Position numbers and translations under genes: made by a program. From Raphanus sativus (lineage: Eukaryota; Streptophyta; Magnoliopsida; Brassicales; Brassicaceae): a DNA stretch of 64,000 nucleotides. The stretch is from positions 31,235,075-31,299,074 of the forward strand of contig NC_079514.1 of NCBI RefSeq assembly GCF_000801105.2, written 5' to 3'. The notes under the pieces were generated by a model. That model saw only the letters and a list, made by a program, of their open reading frames with translations. It did no database searches and was not told the origin of the DNA. This document shows, piece after piece, positions 37,820 through 51,045 of this stretch. Position 1 is the stretch's first letter, and the number at the start of each line of letters is the position of its first letter.

Positions 37820-40495
37820 ATGGCCATCAGTTCAAATGTTATTATGTTTGCCGTTATTGTGATGCTATTTTGTGGTTTTTCAACAGGTAAGCCGCATCGT
37901 AAACAAACATTTTATGTAAAGCTGCAATTATTATGTTTGTGTTTGATTGTTAGTTTATTGTGTATTTATTTCAGTAATTTTCCAAGTTTATCCATCTCAA
38001 ATCAAAATTTATTTCTATATTATGAAAATTGAAGTACATTTAGAAATTGTTTGAAAATATGAATAGTAAGCATAAAAAAGATATAATATTGTTAACATAG
38101 ATATCAGTAATTAAAAAATAAGTTACAGACTTATGTTATTAACAAAAATTAGAAGTCCATTATATTATCTACCATATTAAAACTAAAGTACCTTTTGATA
38201 CTTATTTTTATTTACATATTTATACTTTATTTAGAATAAACTAAATAAATATTTTAATACTTTATTTTTAACAGATCATGTCACAGCATTTAAGATTAAT
38301 CTATACTATTAAAATTGAAGTAACTTCTGGTACTTCCATTTATTTATATATATTTATACTTCATTTTATTTACATATGTAGCCACTGCATTTAGAATAAA
38401 TTAAGTACTTATTTTTATAACTTTGTTTTACAGATTCTACCGCAGCATTTAAAATAATTAATTAAAATTTCAAATCTTATCTAACCAGATAGATATTCAT
38501 ATCTTGACCCTTAATCATCTATTCTATTAATTCTTCAACATGTCCAATTGATAGTAAGTTATGTCCACCTTTCATTTTTATAACTGCCACTAAATACATC
38601 TTAATATACCTTTTGTATTAATATAACTGCCAAATCACTTAAAGACAATTAAACACACTCCACCACACACGCGTTTTTTTTATTCCAAACCAATAAAGCA
38701 GTCGGTTCTGTTATTAATGAACCAATCTATCCAAACCGGTTACTCGAATTGAACCAGATCCAGGTCAGACATGATTTTCCAATTAGATTTTTCAATATAT
38801 CAATATATTGAATTTGAATTAACTGCAACCTTTGAATAAAAAGAGTTGTCCTTTTAAGAAATTGGAAAAGCAACCATATTTACATAACAAACGCTAATTA
38901 ATCATATATCATATTTAAAATTATGATCCGACCTCAACTTTCAAACCATATATCTTATTTAAGTTTTAAATATTGTTTTATTCAAATCAAAATATATAAC
39001 TGTAATATGAATTTGATAATATATAAAAGGTTTATTATAAATATATTTTTATATATTTTATAATAATTAAATTAAAGAATTATGGTTTAAAAAAAATATA
39101 ACCTGCGGATAACCGCAAAATTAAGCAGAACGGGTACAAAATTATTTGCTTACGGGTTGTATGGGTCAGATTTTTGACCAAAACAAAATTTAAATCCGCG
39201 GGTTGGTGGGTCAGCGGCCGGGTTCGACCCACAACCCATCCCTAACCGAATATATACCAGATCAGTTTTTAAACTGCCATTATTTAATAAATATATTTTG
39301 ATTAATATTTACACACAAATATGACTTCAAAAAAAACATACGAATATAATAAAAACATAAATATAAAAATATTAATTTTAAAAAAACAAAAATATAAAAG
39401 GGCGGGTCAGAATCTAGTTTTAGTTAAATTGTTATTATGTTATTAGAGGCTATAACAAAATTATGGTTGTTTTTTGTGTGGTCAAAATAAAACACAAACT
39501 GAAATATATAGTATATATATTATATAAACAATATTTTATATATAGTATTTCCTTATTTAGTTTAGTCAAATTAAATATTTTGAAAGTACAATTTTCAAGA
39601 ATAAAAATATCATAAAATAATAATAATTCATCGAAAACTAATGCAACAAATTTAAATTTTAGTATGTTGTGTCATTTTAACTAAAAAACAAAAAATAATA
39701 TATATAAATAGTACAACTACATCAAATTGCATCAATTGATAACATTTTAGATATAATATTATGTACAAATAAAAAGAGTTATTATAAAACATCTATTATT
39801 ATAAAATAATACATTCTACTCTAAATGTAATTTAAAAACATAAAAATATACATGGGTATTTTATAAAATCAATGGTTATGATTTTACGTAAAACAAAATT
39901 TAAATAAAAAAAATCCACGTGGAGACGCAGATCAAATTATAGTTAATTTTAAAGTACAAACACATAAAAGTGAGAACATTACGTTGTTTTTTGAGTTTAG
40001 GTTAGACTTCGTATGAAAAAATTTCAATAATTCTTAACATATTCCATAAGAACATTAAATTTTTTTTCAGATATGTAAAAAAAACAAGACAACTTTGTAA
40101 ACCACTCAAATGTTACTTGCACGTCCAAATTTTTTATTTATTTTAATCAAACCTAATTATACGAAAATATTTGTATAATCTTTTTTTATTGAGACCTAAT
40201 CACTATCAGTAAACCTAAATTTTACTACTTAATTATGCTTTAACTACTTTTAATTTTATTTCATCAGGAATAGAAAATGGACATGCTCAAACATCGAATC
40301 ATTATTGTAAGAAAAACACGAAGCAAATTGGCCTCACATGACACTTGTACAAAGAAAAATGGTGATGCGTTGTGCAAAACGTCTTGCAAACATGAATATA
40401 TAACCAATGGAAGTTGTCTAATACTTCCAAAGACGACAAAAAAAGATTGCTATTGCTACCATTTCGATGATGGATCCAAATGCTCAGGTGTCTAA
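37820..40495 (+). pseudogene. Defensin-like peptide, copy 4, frameshifted in exon 2
   Basis: Exon 1 is 37820-37886, with an altered hydrophobic core (LFCGFST instead of LFLLVST). The intron of 2381 bp contains a nested Helitron. Exon 2 (40268-40495) is 228 bases, one more than in the intact copies: an extra A in the run after the first cysteine codon (near 40311-40316) moves the frame and leads to an early stop, losing seven of the eight cysteines. As the extra base is in a homopolymer and this part of the assembly has many such indels, it may be a sequencing error. Confidence 0.75.
38518..39417 (+). mobile_element. Young non-autonomous Helitron in the copy-4 intron
   Basis: Compared with copy 3, exactly 900 bp are inserted between the A and T of TTAATCA/TTTTAG. 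The insert starts TCTATTCTATTAATTC and ends GGGCGGGTCAGAATCTAG, with no target-site duplication: the Helitron rule. The interior has a CCGCGGGTTGGTGGGTCAGC phrase. The copy at 49048 retains the terminal hairpin (CCCGTCC, TTTTA, AGGGCGGG), part of which is lost here. Confidence 0.85.
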
Positions 40496-41779
40496 ATCCA
40501 CAGACCATGAAAGTGTATGGAAATTCTTCGTCAGTACAACTACTACTTGATATCAATAGTTATTATGTTGATGTGTGTAATAAATCATCTTATAATCAAT
40601 TAAGTAATCAAGAAACATGTATAAATAAGAATATCAACATTAAAGATATGAGAAAAAGTCTTTCAAAATTATAATGATAAAATAAATTAAACGAAAGAAA
40701 TATGGAAAAGAAAGAAAATATGCTTAACTATTGTTGTTCTAAAAAATTCAGACATATGTAGGAACATGCCGAAGGCTTATGGAAGAGTTGAATGAAATTT
40801 TGGTATGTGTTTATTGTTAGCCTTAGCCTACAACCTCAAATGGATCAAATGGGTGATGAAGTAATATTTTCTAAGTTATTATGTTTTAATAAGTGATCAA
40901 GTCCATTGTATGTTTGTATCAGAATGTGGTTTAAGATCAACTCCAATGTATTTTCTAACTTACACCCACTTTCTTTTTTTCTGTTTGTGTTAAGCACAGA
41001 AGGATTATCTGATCTCCTTCAAAAAGAAAAGATTATCTCATCAACTGATCCACTTATTTGAGAGAGTAATTCACTCCTTAGGGTAATTTGAGTGAGATCA
41101 CCTTCGGTGAGTAAATAGAGAGATAACAATGTTACTTTCGGTGAAGACAGATACATGTTGAACATGGATCCACCGACAAGACGCAACGAGTTGAAAAGAA
41201 GAGTTTGTAGAAACTCAGCTGGTGGTGCATGCTGGTGGCAGTGACAAAGGCGACGGCTCAGCTGGTTCGTATACGTCTTCTCTCCACGTCAAAACTTCTT
41301 GAATTCATTGTATATCACCAACGAGAGTATCACAGATGGCTTCCGATAGCATGATTCCTATTACGGTGATGTGTGACGACTCCGGTGTGATAGTCTGGCT
41401 CTCCGTTAGTGAAGAACAGTGACGGTGGTGATGTGATACATGGTCAGCTCCCAGCCTCCGACTTTCCTCTTCTTCCATACACTAACTTATTTAAAAAAAT
41501 CATATAAGGGGCAGTTTGTTTCACCATCCAGATGATTCATTAAGATGGAGATGAGAGTTTTGTTTGTTTAGACATAAAAGAGGTAATCATTTAGAGGATT
41601 CATCTTGATAAGTTTTTGAAATTTTGGCTAAATTTTGAATATCAACTGGCTGATCCAAATTGAACCATCTCGATGGAGATGGTTTGTCAAAACGGTAAAA
41701 TGTCTATTATACCTCTGATATAATTAACAAATTACAAACTTAAATCTAATATCATTTTGTCACTCAAAAAATAACCACA

Positions 41780-42369
41780 AAAATGCATTTTCTTGCAAAA
41801 AAAGAAACATTTTCCGCCAAAACCGCAAAAAGGCATTTTTCGCCAAATCCGGAAAACACGTTTTTCCACCAAAACTGTAAAATCTTGTTTTCCGCCAAAA
41901 CCAAAATATCTCGGTTTTCCTGCCAAACCCGAAATATATCGTTTTTGCCAAAACCGAAAAAGTTTTTTCCTGCCAAAACTGAAAAATATTTTTTCCCACC
42001 AAAAGCAAAAAAGTATTGTTTTCCTACCAAAACCGATAATCACATTTTTGCGCCAAAAACCCAAAAAATCTCGTTTTCCCACCAGAACTGAAAATGTCTA
42101 TTCCAACCAAAATCGCAGAAACGAATTTCCCACAAAAACAGGTTTTCCCTCCAAAACCACAAAAACACGTTTTCCCATAAAAACACATTTTTGCCAAAAC
42201 CGAAAAAATAGCGTTTTCTGGCAAAAACGCGTTTTCTGCAAAACCGCAAAACCCCGATTTTTTCGCTAAAACCATAAAAAACATGTTTTCCCAACAAAAA
42301 TACATTTTATGCCAAAAACGCGAAAACAATTCCCCGCAAAAACCGTAAAACAACATTCCCACCGAAACC
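41780..42369. repeat. Minisatellite 4 of ~26-bp repeats
   Basis: Same repeat family and order as the block at 28681. The E2F-type core has decayed here (TTCCCCGC near 42331). Confidence 0.85.
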
Positions 42370-42759
42370 ATTAAAGCAAGTGACGGCTGTAAGGTAAGTC
42401 TTGATATGAACAGTAATGGGACAAAATAATTGTATGGATGACTAAAATCGATTGTCTTAATAGATTTATGCGGTTCAACTGTAAGAGTTGAGATTATCAC
42501 AACAAGAGATTAAATAAAAGGCTTTATGAATTTAATTTAAAACAAAAAGTCAAAAATTTTGAAAGATACTAAGTCAATGTATGTATATTACTTCTCCTAG
42601 TTTTTAGTGTTTTATTGATATTTTAGGGAAGACCTTGTATTTTATTTCTAAAAAAAGAAAAAAATATTTGTATAAAAGAATCAGATGCTTAACCAAATTC
42701 AATAATCATTCCATGCTAATTTAAAACACGAAAATAACAAGAAAATAAAAAGAAACAAA

Positions 42760-43152
42760 TGGCCATCAGTTCAAATGTTATTTATGTTTGCCGTTATTGT
42801 GATGCTATTTTTGTTGGTTCAACAGGTAAGCCGCATCCTAACAAACCTTTTATGTAAAGCTACAATTATTATGTTTGTGTTTGATTGTTAGTTTATTGTG
42901 TATTTATTTCAGTAATTTTCCAAGTTTATCCATCTCAAATCAAAATTTATTTCTATATTATGAAAATTGAAGTACATTTAGAAATTGTTTGAAAATATGA
43001 ATAGTAGTATAAAAAGAAATATAATATTGTTACATAGATATCAGTAATTAAAAAATAAGTTTTACGGACTTATGTTATTAACAAAAATTAGAAGTCCATT
43101 ATATTATCTACCATATTAAAACTAAAGTACCTTTTGATACTTATTTTATTTA
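42760..43152 (+). pseudogene. Defensin-like exon 1 at contig end (partial copy)
   Basis: Exon 1 (42760-42826) has an extra T after GTTATT and lacks a T before CAACAG. The two changes cancel for length but scramble the signal-peptide core between them ([14 protein letters not shown]). The intron runs into the N gap, so exon 2 is not seen. The surrounding 577 bp duplicate the first bases after the gap, so this may be the same gene as the copy at 43427. Confidence 0.65.
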
Positions 43153-43252
43153 NNNNNNNNNNNNNNNNNNNNNNNNNNNNNNNNNNNNNNNNNNNNNNNN
43201 NNNNNNNNNNNNNNNNNNNNNNNNNNNNNNNNNNNNNNNNNNNNNNNNNNNN
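43153..43252. other. Assembly gap (100 N)
   Basis: One hundred N, the usual placeholder for a gap of unknown size. The flanks are two versions of the same part of the repeat unit, so the copy number of the array is uncertain here. Confidence 0.98.
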
Positions 43253-43426
43253 TGTATGTATATTACTTCTCCTAGTTTTTAGTGTTTTATTGATATTTAG
43301 GGAAGACCTTGTATTTTATTTCTAAAAAAAAAAAATATTTGTATAAAAAATCAGATGCTTAACCAAATTCAATATCATTCCATGCTAATTTAAACACGAA
43401 AATAACAAGAAAATAAAAAGAAACAA

Positions 43427-46086
43427 ATGGCCATCAGTTCAAATGTTATTATGTTTGCCGTTATTGTGATGCTATTTTTGTTGGTTTCAACAGGTAAGCC
43501 GCATCCTAAACAAACATTTTATGTAAAGCTGCAATTATTATGTTGTGGTTTGATTGTTAGTTTATTGTGTATTTATTTCAGTAATTTTCCAAGTTTATCC
43601 ATCTCAAATCAAATTTTTTCTATATTATGAAAATTGAAGTACATTTAGAAATTGTTTGAAAATATGAATAGTAGTATAAAAAGAAATATAAATGTTAACA
43701 TAGATATCAGTAATTAAAAAATAAGTTACGGACTTATGTTATTAAACAAAATTAGAAGTCCATTATATATCTACCATATTAAAACTAAAGTACCTTTGAT
43801 ACTTATTTTTATTTACATATTTATACTTTATTTAGAATAAACTAAATAAAATATTTTAATACTTTATTTTTAACAGATCATGTCACAGCATTTAAGATTA
43901 AAATATACTATTAAAATTGAAGTAACTTCTGGTACTTCCATTTATTTATATATATTTATACTTCATTTTATTTACATATGTAGCCACTGCATTTAGAATA
44001 AATTAAGTACTTATTTTTATAACTTTGTTTTACAGATTCTACCGCAGCATTTAAAATAATTAATTAAAATTTCAAATCTTATCTACCAGATAGATATTCA
44101 TATCTTGACCCTTAATCATCTATTCTATTAATTCTTCAACATGTCCAATTGATAGTAAGTTATGTCCACCTTTTTATTTTATAACTGCCACTAAATACAT
44201 CTTTAATATACCTTGTATTAATATAACTGCCAAATCACTTAAAGACAATTAAACACACTCCACCACTCACGCGCTTTTTTTTTATATTCCAACCAATAAA
44301 GCAGTCGGTTCTGTTATTAATGAACCAATCTATCCAAACCGGTTACTCGAATTGAACCAGATCCAGGTCAGACATGATTTTCCAATTAGATTTTTTCAAT
44401 ATATCAATATATTGAATTTGAATTAACTGCACCTTTGAATAAAAAGAGTTGTCCATTTTAAGAAATTGGAAAAGCGACCATATTACATAACAAACGCTAA
44501 TTAATCATATATCATATTTAAAATTATGATCCGACCTCAACTTTCAAACCATATATCTTATTTAAGTTTTAAATATTGTTTTATTCAAATCAAAATATAT
44601 AACTGTATATGAATTTGATAATATATAAAAGGTTTATTATAAATATATTTTATATATTTTATAATAATTAAATTAAAGAATTATGGTTTAAAAAAATATA
44701 ACCTGCGGATAACCAAAATTAAGCAGAACGGGTACAAAATTATTTGCTTACGGGTTGTATGGGTCAGATTTTTTGACCAAAACAAAATTTAAATCCGCGG
44801 GTTGGTGGGTCAGCGGCCGGGTTCGACCCGCAATCCATCCCTAACCGAATATATACCAGATCAATTTTTAAACTGCCATTATTTAATAAAATATATTTTG
44901 ATTAATATTTACACACAAATATGACTTCAAAAAAACATATGAATATAATAAAAAACATAAATATAAATATTTTTAAAACAAAAAATACCGTTTAAGGCGG
45001 GTCAGAATCTAGTTTAGTTAAATTGTTATTATGTTATTAGAGGCTATAACAATTATGGTTTTTTTGTGTGGTCAATAAAAAACACAAACTGAATATATAG
45101 AATATAGAAATTATATATAAAACAATATTTATATATAGTATTTCCTTATTTAGTTAGTCAAATTTAAATATTTGAAAGTACAATTTTCAAGAATAAAATA
45201 TCATAAAATTAATAATAATTCATCGAAAACTAATGCAACAAATTTAATTTTAGTATGTTGTGTCATTTTAACTAAAAAACGAAAAAAAAAAACAAAAAAT
45301 ATATATAAATAGTACAACTACATCAAATTGCATCAATTGATAACATTTTAGATATAATATTATGTACAAATAAAAAGAGTATATAAAACATCTATATTAT
45401 AAATAATACATTCTACTCTAAATGTAATTTAAAAAACATAAAAATATACATGGGTATTTTATAAAATCAATGGTTATGATTTTACGTAAAACAAAATTTA
45501 AATAAAAAAATCCACGTGGAGACGCAGATCAAATTATAGTTAATTTTAAAGTACAAACACATAAAAGTGAGACATTACGTTGTTTTTTGAGTTTAGGTTA
45601 GACTTCGTATGAAAAAATTTCAATAATTTCTTAACATATTCCATAAGAACATTAAATTTTTTCAGATATGTAAAAAAAAACAGACAACTTTGTAAACCAC
45701 TCAAATGTTACTTGCACGTCCAAATTTTTTATTTATTTAATCAAACCTAATTATACGAAATATTGTATAATCTTTTTTTTATTGAGACCTAATCACTATC
45801 AGTAAACCTAAATTTTACTACTTAATTATGCTTTAACTACTTTTAATTTTATTTCATCAGGAATAGAAAATGGACATGCTCAACATCGAATCATTATTGT
45901 AAGAAAACACGAAGCAAATTGGCCTCACATGACACTTGTACAAAGAAAAATGGTGATGCGTTGTGCAAAACGTCTTGCAAACATGAATATATAACCAATG
46001 GAAGTTGTCTAATACTTCCAAAGACGACAAAAAAAGATTGCTATTGCTACCATTTCGATGATGGATCCAAATGCTCAGGTGTCTAA
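43427..46086 (+). pseudogene. Defensin-like peptide, copy 5, frameshifted in exon 2
   Basis: Exon 1 (43427-43493) is intact. The intron of 2367 bp contains the nested Helitron. Exon 2 (45861-46086) is 226 bases, one short: CTCAAACATCG of the other copies reads CTCAACATCG near 45890, shifting the frame before the first cysteine so no cysteine is read correctly. The first few kilobases after the gap show many single-base losses relative to sister copies, so this too could be a consensus error. If the base were an error the gene would be ordinary. Confidence 0.7.
44119..45012 (+). mobile_element. Young Helitron in the copy-5 intron
   Basis: Same insertion site and termini as at 38518-39417, TCTATTCTATT...GTCAGAATCTAG, 894 bp. 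Shared position shows it was duplicated with the unit rather than inserted anew. Confidence 0.85.
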
Positions 46087-47370
46087 ATCCACAGGCCATG
46101 AAAGTGTATGGAAATTCTTCGTCAGTACAACTACTACTTGATATCAATAGTTATTATGTTGATGTGTGTAATAAATTCATCTTATAATCAATTAAGTAAT
46201 CAAGAAACATGTATAAATAAGAATATCAACATTAAAGATATGAGAAAAAGTCTTTCAAAATTATAATGATAAAATAAATTAAACGAAAGAAATATGGAAA
46301 AGAAAGAAAAGATGCTTAACTATTGTTGTTCTAAAAAATTCAAAGACATATGTAGGAACATGCCGAAGGCTTATGGAAGAGTTGAATGAAATTTTGGTAT
46401 GTGTTTATTGTTAGCCTTAGCCTACAACCTCAAATGGATCAAATGGGTGATGAAGTATATTTTCTAAGTTATTATGTTTTAATAAGTGATCAAGTCCATT
46501 GTTGTTTGTATCAGAATGTGGTTTAAGATCAACTCCAATGTATTTTCTAACTTACACCCACTTTCTTTTTTTCTGTTTGTGTTAAGCACAGAAGGATTAT
46601 CTGATCTCCTTCAGAAAAGAAAAGATTATCTCATCAACTGATCCACTTATTTGAGAGAGTAATTCACTCCTTAGGGTAATTTGAGTGAGATCACCTTCGG
46701 TGAGTAAATAGAGAGATAACAATGTTACTTTCGGTGAAGACAGATACATGTTGAACATGGATCCACCGACAAGACGCAACGAGTTGAAAAGAAGAGTTTG
46801 TAGAAACTCAGCTGGTGGTGCATGCTGGTGGCAGTGACAAAGGCGACGGCTCAGCTGGTTCGTATACGTCTTCTCTCCACGTCAAAACTTCTCGAATTCA
46901 TTGTATATCACCAACGAGAGTATCACAGATGGCTTCCGATAGCATGATTCCTATTACGGTGATGTGTGACGACTCCGGTGTGATAGTCTGGCTCTCCGTT
47001 AGTGAAGAACAGTGACGGTGGTGATGTGATACATGGTCAGCTCCCAGCCTCCGACTTTCCTCTTCTTCCATACACTAACTTATTTAAAAAATCATAAGGG
47101 GCAGTTTGTTTCACCATCCAGATGATTCATTAAGATGGAGATGAGAGTTTTGTTTGTTTAGACATAAAAGAGGTAATCATTTAGAGGATTCATCTTGATA
47201 AGTTTTTGAAATTTTGGCTAAATTTTGAATATCAACTGGCTGATCCAAATTGAACCATCTCGATGGAGATGGTTTTGTCAAAACGGTAAAATGTCTATTA
47301 TACCTCTGATATAATTAACAAATTACAAACTTAAATCTAATATCATTTTGTCACTCAAAAAATAACCACA

Positions 47371-47960
47371 AAAATGCATTTTCTTGCAAAAAAAGAAACA
47401 TTTTCCGCCAAAACCGCAAAAAGGCATTTTTCGCCAAAACCGGAAAACACGTTTTTCCACCAAAACTGTAAAATCTTGTTTTCCGCCAAAACAAAAATAT
47501 CTCGGTTTTCCTGCCAAACCCGAAATATATCGTTTTTGGCCAAAACCGAAAAAGTTTTTTCCTGCCAAAACTGAAAATATTTTTCCCACCAAAAGCAAAA
47601 AAGTATTGTTTTCCTACCAAAACCGATAATCACATTTTTGCGCCAAAACCCAAAAAATCTCGTTTTCCCACCAGAACTGAAAATGTCTATTCCCACCAAA
47701 ATCGCAGAAACGAATTTCCCACAAAAACAGGTTTTCCCTCCAAAACCACAAAAACACGTTTTCCCATAAAAACACATTTTCGCCAAAACCGAAAAATAGC
47801 GTTTTCTGGCAAAAACGCGTTTTCTGCCAAAACCGCAAAACCCGTTTTTTTGGCTAAAACCACAAAAAACATGTTTTCCCAACAAAAATACATTTTATGC
47901 CAAAAACGCGAAAACAAATTTCCCGCAAAAACCGTAAAACAACATTTCCCACCGAAACCA
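47371..47960. repeat. Minisatellite 5 of ~26-bp repeats
   Basis: Same family and order as the block at 28681. TTTCCCGC is at 47919-47926. Confidence 0.85.
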
Positions 47961-48348
47961 TTAAAGCAAGTGACGGCTGTAAGGTAAGTCTTGATATGAA
48001 CAGTAATGGGACAAAATAATTGTATGGATGACTAAAATCGATTGTCTTAATAGATTTATGCGGTTCAACTGTAAGAGTTGAGATTATCACAACAAGAGAT
48101 TAAATAAAAGGCTTTATGAATTTAATTCAAAACAAAAAGTCAAAAATTTTGAAAGATACTAAGTCAATGTATGTATATTACTTCTCCTAGTTTTTAGTGT
48201 TTTATTGATATTTTAGGGAAGACCTTGTATTTTATTTCTAAAAAAAGAAAAAAATATTTGTATAAAAGAATCAGATGCTTAACCAAATTCAATAATCATT
48301 CCATGCTAATTTAAAACACGAAAATAACAAGAAAATAAAAAGAAACAA

Positions 48349-51045
48349 ATGGCCATCAGTTCAAATGTTATTATGTTTGCCGTTATTGTGATGCTATTTT
48401 TGTTGGTTTCAACAGGTAAGCCGCATCCTAAACAAACATTTTATGTAAAGCTGCAATTATTATGTTTGTGTTTGATTGTTAGTTTATTTTGTATTTATTT
48501 CAGTAATTTTCCAAGTTTATCCATCTCAAATCAAAATTTATTTCTATATTATGAAAATTGAAGTACATTTAGAAATTGTTTGAAAATATGAATAGTAGTA
48601 TAAAAAGGAATATAATATTGTTAACATAGATATCAGTAATTAAAAAATAAGTTACGGACTTATGTTATTAATAAAATTAGAAGTCCATTATATTATCTAC
48701 CATATTAAAACTAAAGTACCTTTTGATACTTATTTTTATTTACATATTTATACTTTATTTAGAATAAACTAAATAAATATTTTAATACTTTATTTTTAAC
48801 AGATCATGTCACAGCATTTAAGATTAATCTATACTATTAAAATTGAAGTAACTTCTGGTACTTCCATTTATTTATATATATTTTATACTTCATTTTATTT
48901 ACATATGTAGCCACTGCATTTAGAATAAATTAAGTACTTATTTTTTATAACTTTGTTTTACAGATTCTACCGCAGCATTTAAAATAATTAATTAAAATTT
49001 CAAATCTTATCTAACCAGATAGATATTCATATCTTGACCCTTAATCATCTATTCTATTAATTCTTCAACATGTCCAATTGATAGTAAGTTATGTCCACCT
49101 TTTAATTTTTATAACTGCCACTAAATACATCTTTAATATACCTTTTGTATTAATATAACTGCCAAATCACTTAAAGACAATTAAACACACTCCACCACAC
49201 ACGCGCTTTTTTTTTATTCCAAACCAATAAAGCAGTCGGTTCTGTTATTAATGAACCAATCTATCCAAACCGGTTACTCGAATTGAACCAGATCCAGGTC
49301 AGACATGATTTTCCAATTAGATTTTTTCAATATATCAATATATTGAATTTGAATTAACTGCAACCTTTGAATAAAAAGAGTTGTCCTTTTTAAGAAATTG
49401 GAAAAGCGACCATATTTACATAACAAACGCTAATTAATCATATATCATATTTAAAATTATGATCTGACCTCAACTTTCAAACCATATATCTTATTTAAGT
49501 TTTAAATATTGTTTTATTCAAATCAAAATATATAACTGTATATGAATTTTGATAATATATAAAAGGTTTATTATAAATATATTTTATATATTTTATAATA
49601 ATTAAATTAAAGAATTATGGTTTAAAAAAATATAACCTGCGGATAACCGCAAAATTAAGCAGAACGGGTACAAAATTATTTGCTTACGGGTTGTATGGGT
49701 CAGATTTTTTGACCAAAACAAAATTTAAATCCGCGGGTTGGTGGGTCAGCGGCCGGGTTCGACCCGCAACCCATCCCTAACCGAATATATACCAGATCAA
49801 TTTTTAAACTGCCATTATTTAATAAAATATATTTTGATTAATATTTACACACAAATATGACTTCAAAAAAACATACGAATATAATAAAAAAACATAAATA
49901 TAAAAATTAATTTTAAAACAAAAATATACCCGTCCTTTTAAGGGCGGGTCAGAATCTAGTTTTAGTTAAATTGTTATTATGTTATTAGAGGCTATAACAA
50001 AATTATGGTTGTTTTTTGTGTGGTCAAAATAAAAACACAAACTGAAATATATAGTATATATATTATATAAAACAATATTATATATAGTATTTCCTTATTT
50101 AGTTTAGTCAAATTTAAATATTTTGAAAGTACAATTTTCAAGAATAAAATATCATAAAATTAATAATAATTCATCGAAAACTAATCCAACAAATTTAAAT
50201 TTTAGTATGTTGTGTCATTTTAACTAAAAAACAAAAAAAAAAGTTAATATATATAAATAGTACAACTACATCAAATTGCATCAATTGATAACATTTTAGA
50301 TATAATTATGTACATATAAAAAGAGTATTATAAAACATCTATATTATAAAATAATACATTCTACTCTAAATGTAATTTAAAAAACATAAAAATATACATG
50401 GGTATTTTATAAAATCAATGGTTATGATTTTACGTTAAACAAAAGTTAAATAAAAAAAAATTCCACGTGGAGACGCAGATCAAATTATAGTTAATTTTAA
50501 AGTACAAACACATAAAAGTGAAAACATTACGTTGTTTTTTGAGTTTAGGTTAGACTTCGTATGAAAAAATTTCAATAATTTCTTAACATATTCCATAAGA
50601 AAATTAATTTTTTTTTCAGATATGTAAAAAAAAAACAAGACAACTTTGTAAACCACTCAAATGTTACTTGCACGTCCAAATTTTTTATTTATTTAATCAA
50701 ACCTAATTATACGAAAATATTTGTATAATCTTTTTTTTATTGAGACCTAATCACTATCAGTAAACCTAAATTTTACTACTTAATTATGCTTTAACTACTT
50801 TTAATTTTATTTCATCAGGAATAGAAAATGGACATGCTCAAACATCGAATCATTATTGTAAGAAAACACGAAGCAAATTGGCCTCACATGACACTTGTAC
50901 AAAGAAAAATGGTGATGCGTTGTGCAAAACGTCTTGCAAACATGAATATATAACCAATGGAAGTTGTCTAATACTTCCAAAGACGACAAAAAAAGATTGC
51001 TATTGCTACCATTTCGATGATGGATCCAAATGCTCAGGTGTCTAA
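48349..51045 (+). CDS. Defensin-like secreted peptide, copy 6, intact
   Basis: Exons 48349-48415 and 50819-51045 (intron 2403 bp, with the nested Helitron) give 97 residues. The signal peptide reads [21 protein letters not shown]. The mature peptide has eight cysteines in the defensin-like spacing and appears identical to copy 2. It is the only intact copy among the Helitron-bearing units, which shows the nested transposon does not by itself destroy the gene, though splicing of the longer intron is untested. Confidence 0.87.
49048..49959 (+). mobile_element. Young Helitron in the copy-6 intron
   Basis: 912 bp at the same site as in copies 4 and 5. It retains the complete 3' hairpin (CCCGTCC, TTTTA, AGGGCGGG) followed by TCAGAATCTAG, so it is the best-preserved of the three. 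Confidence 0.88.
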
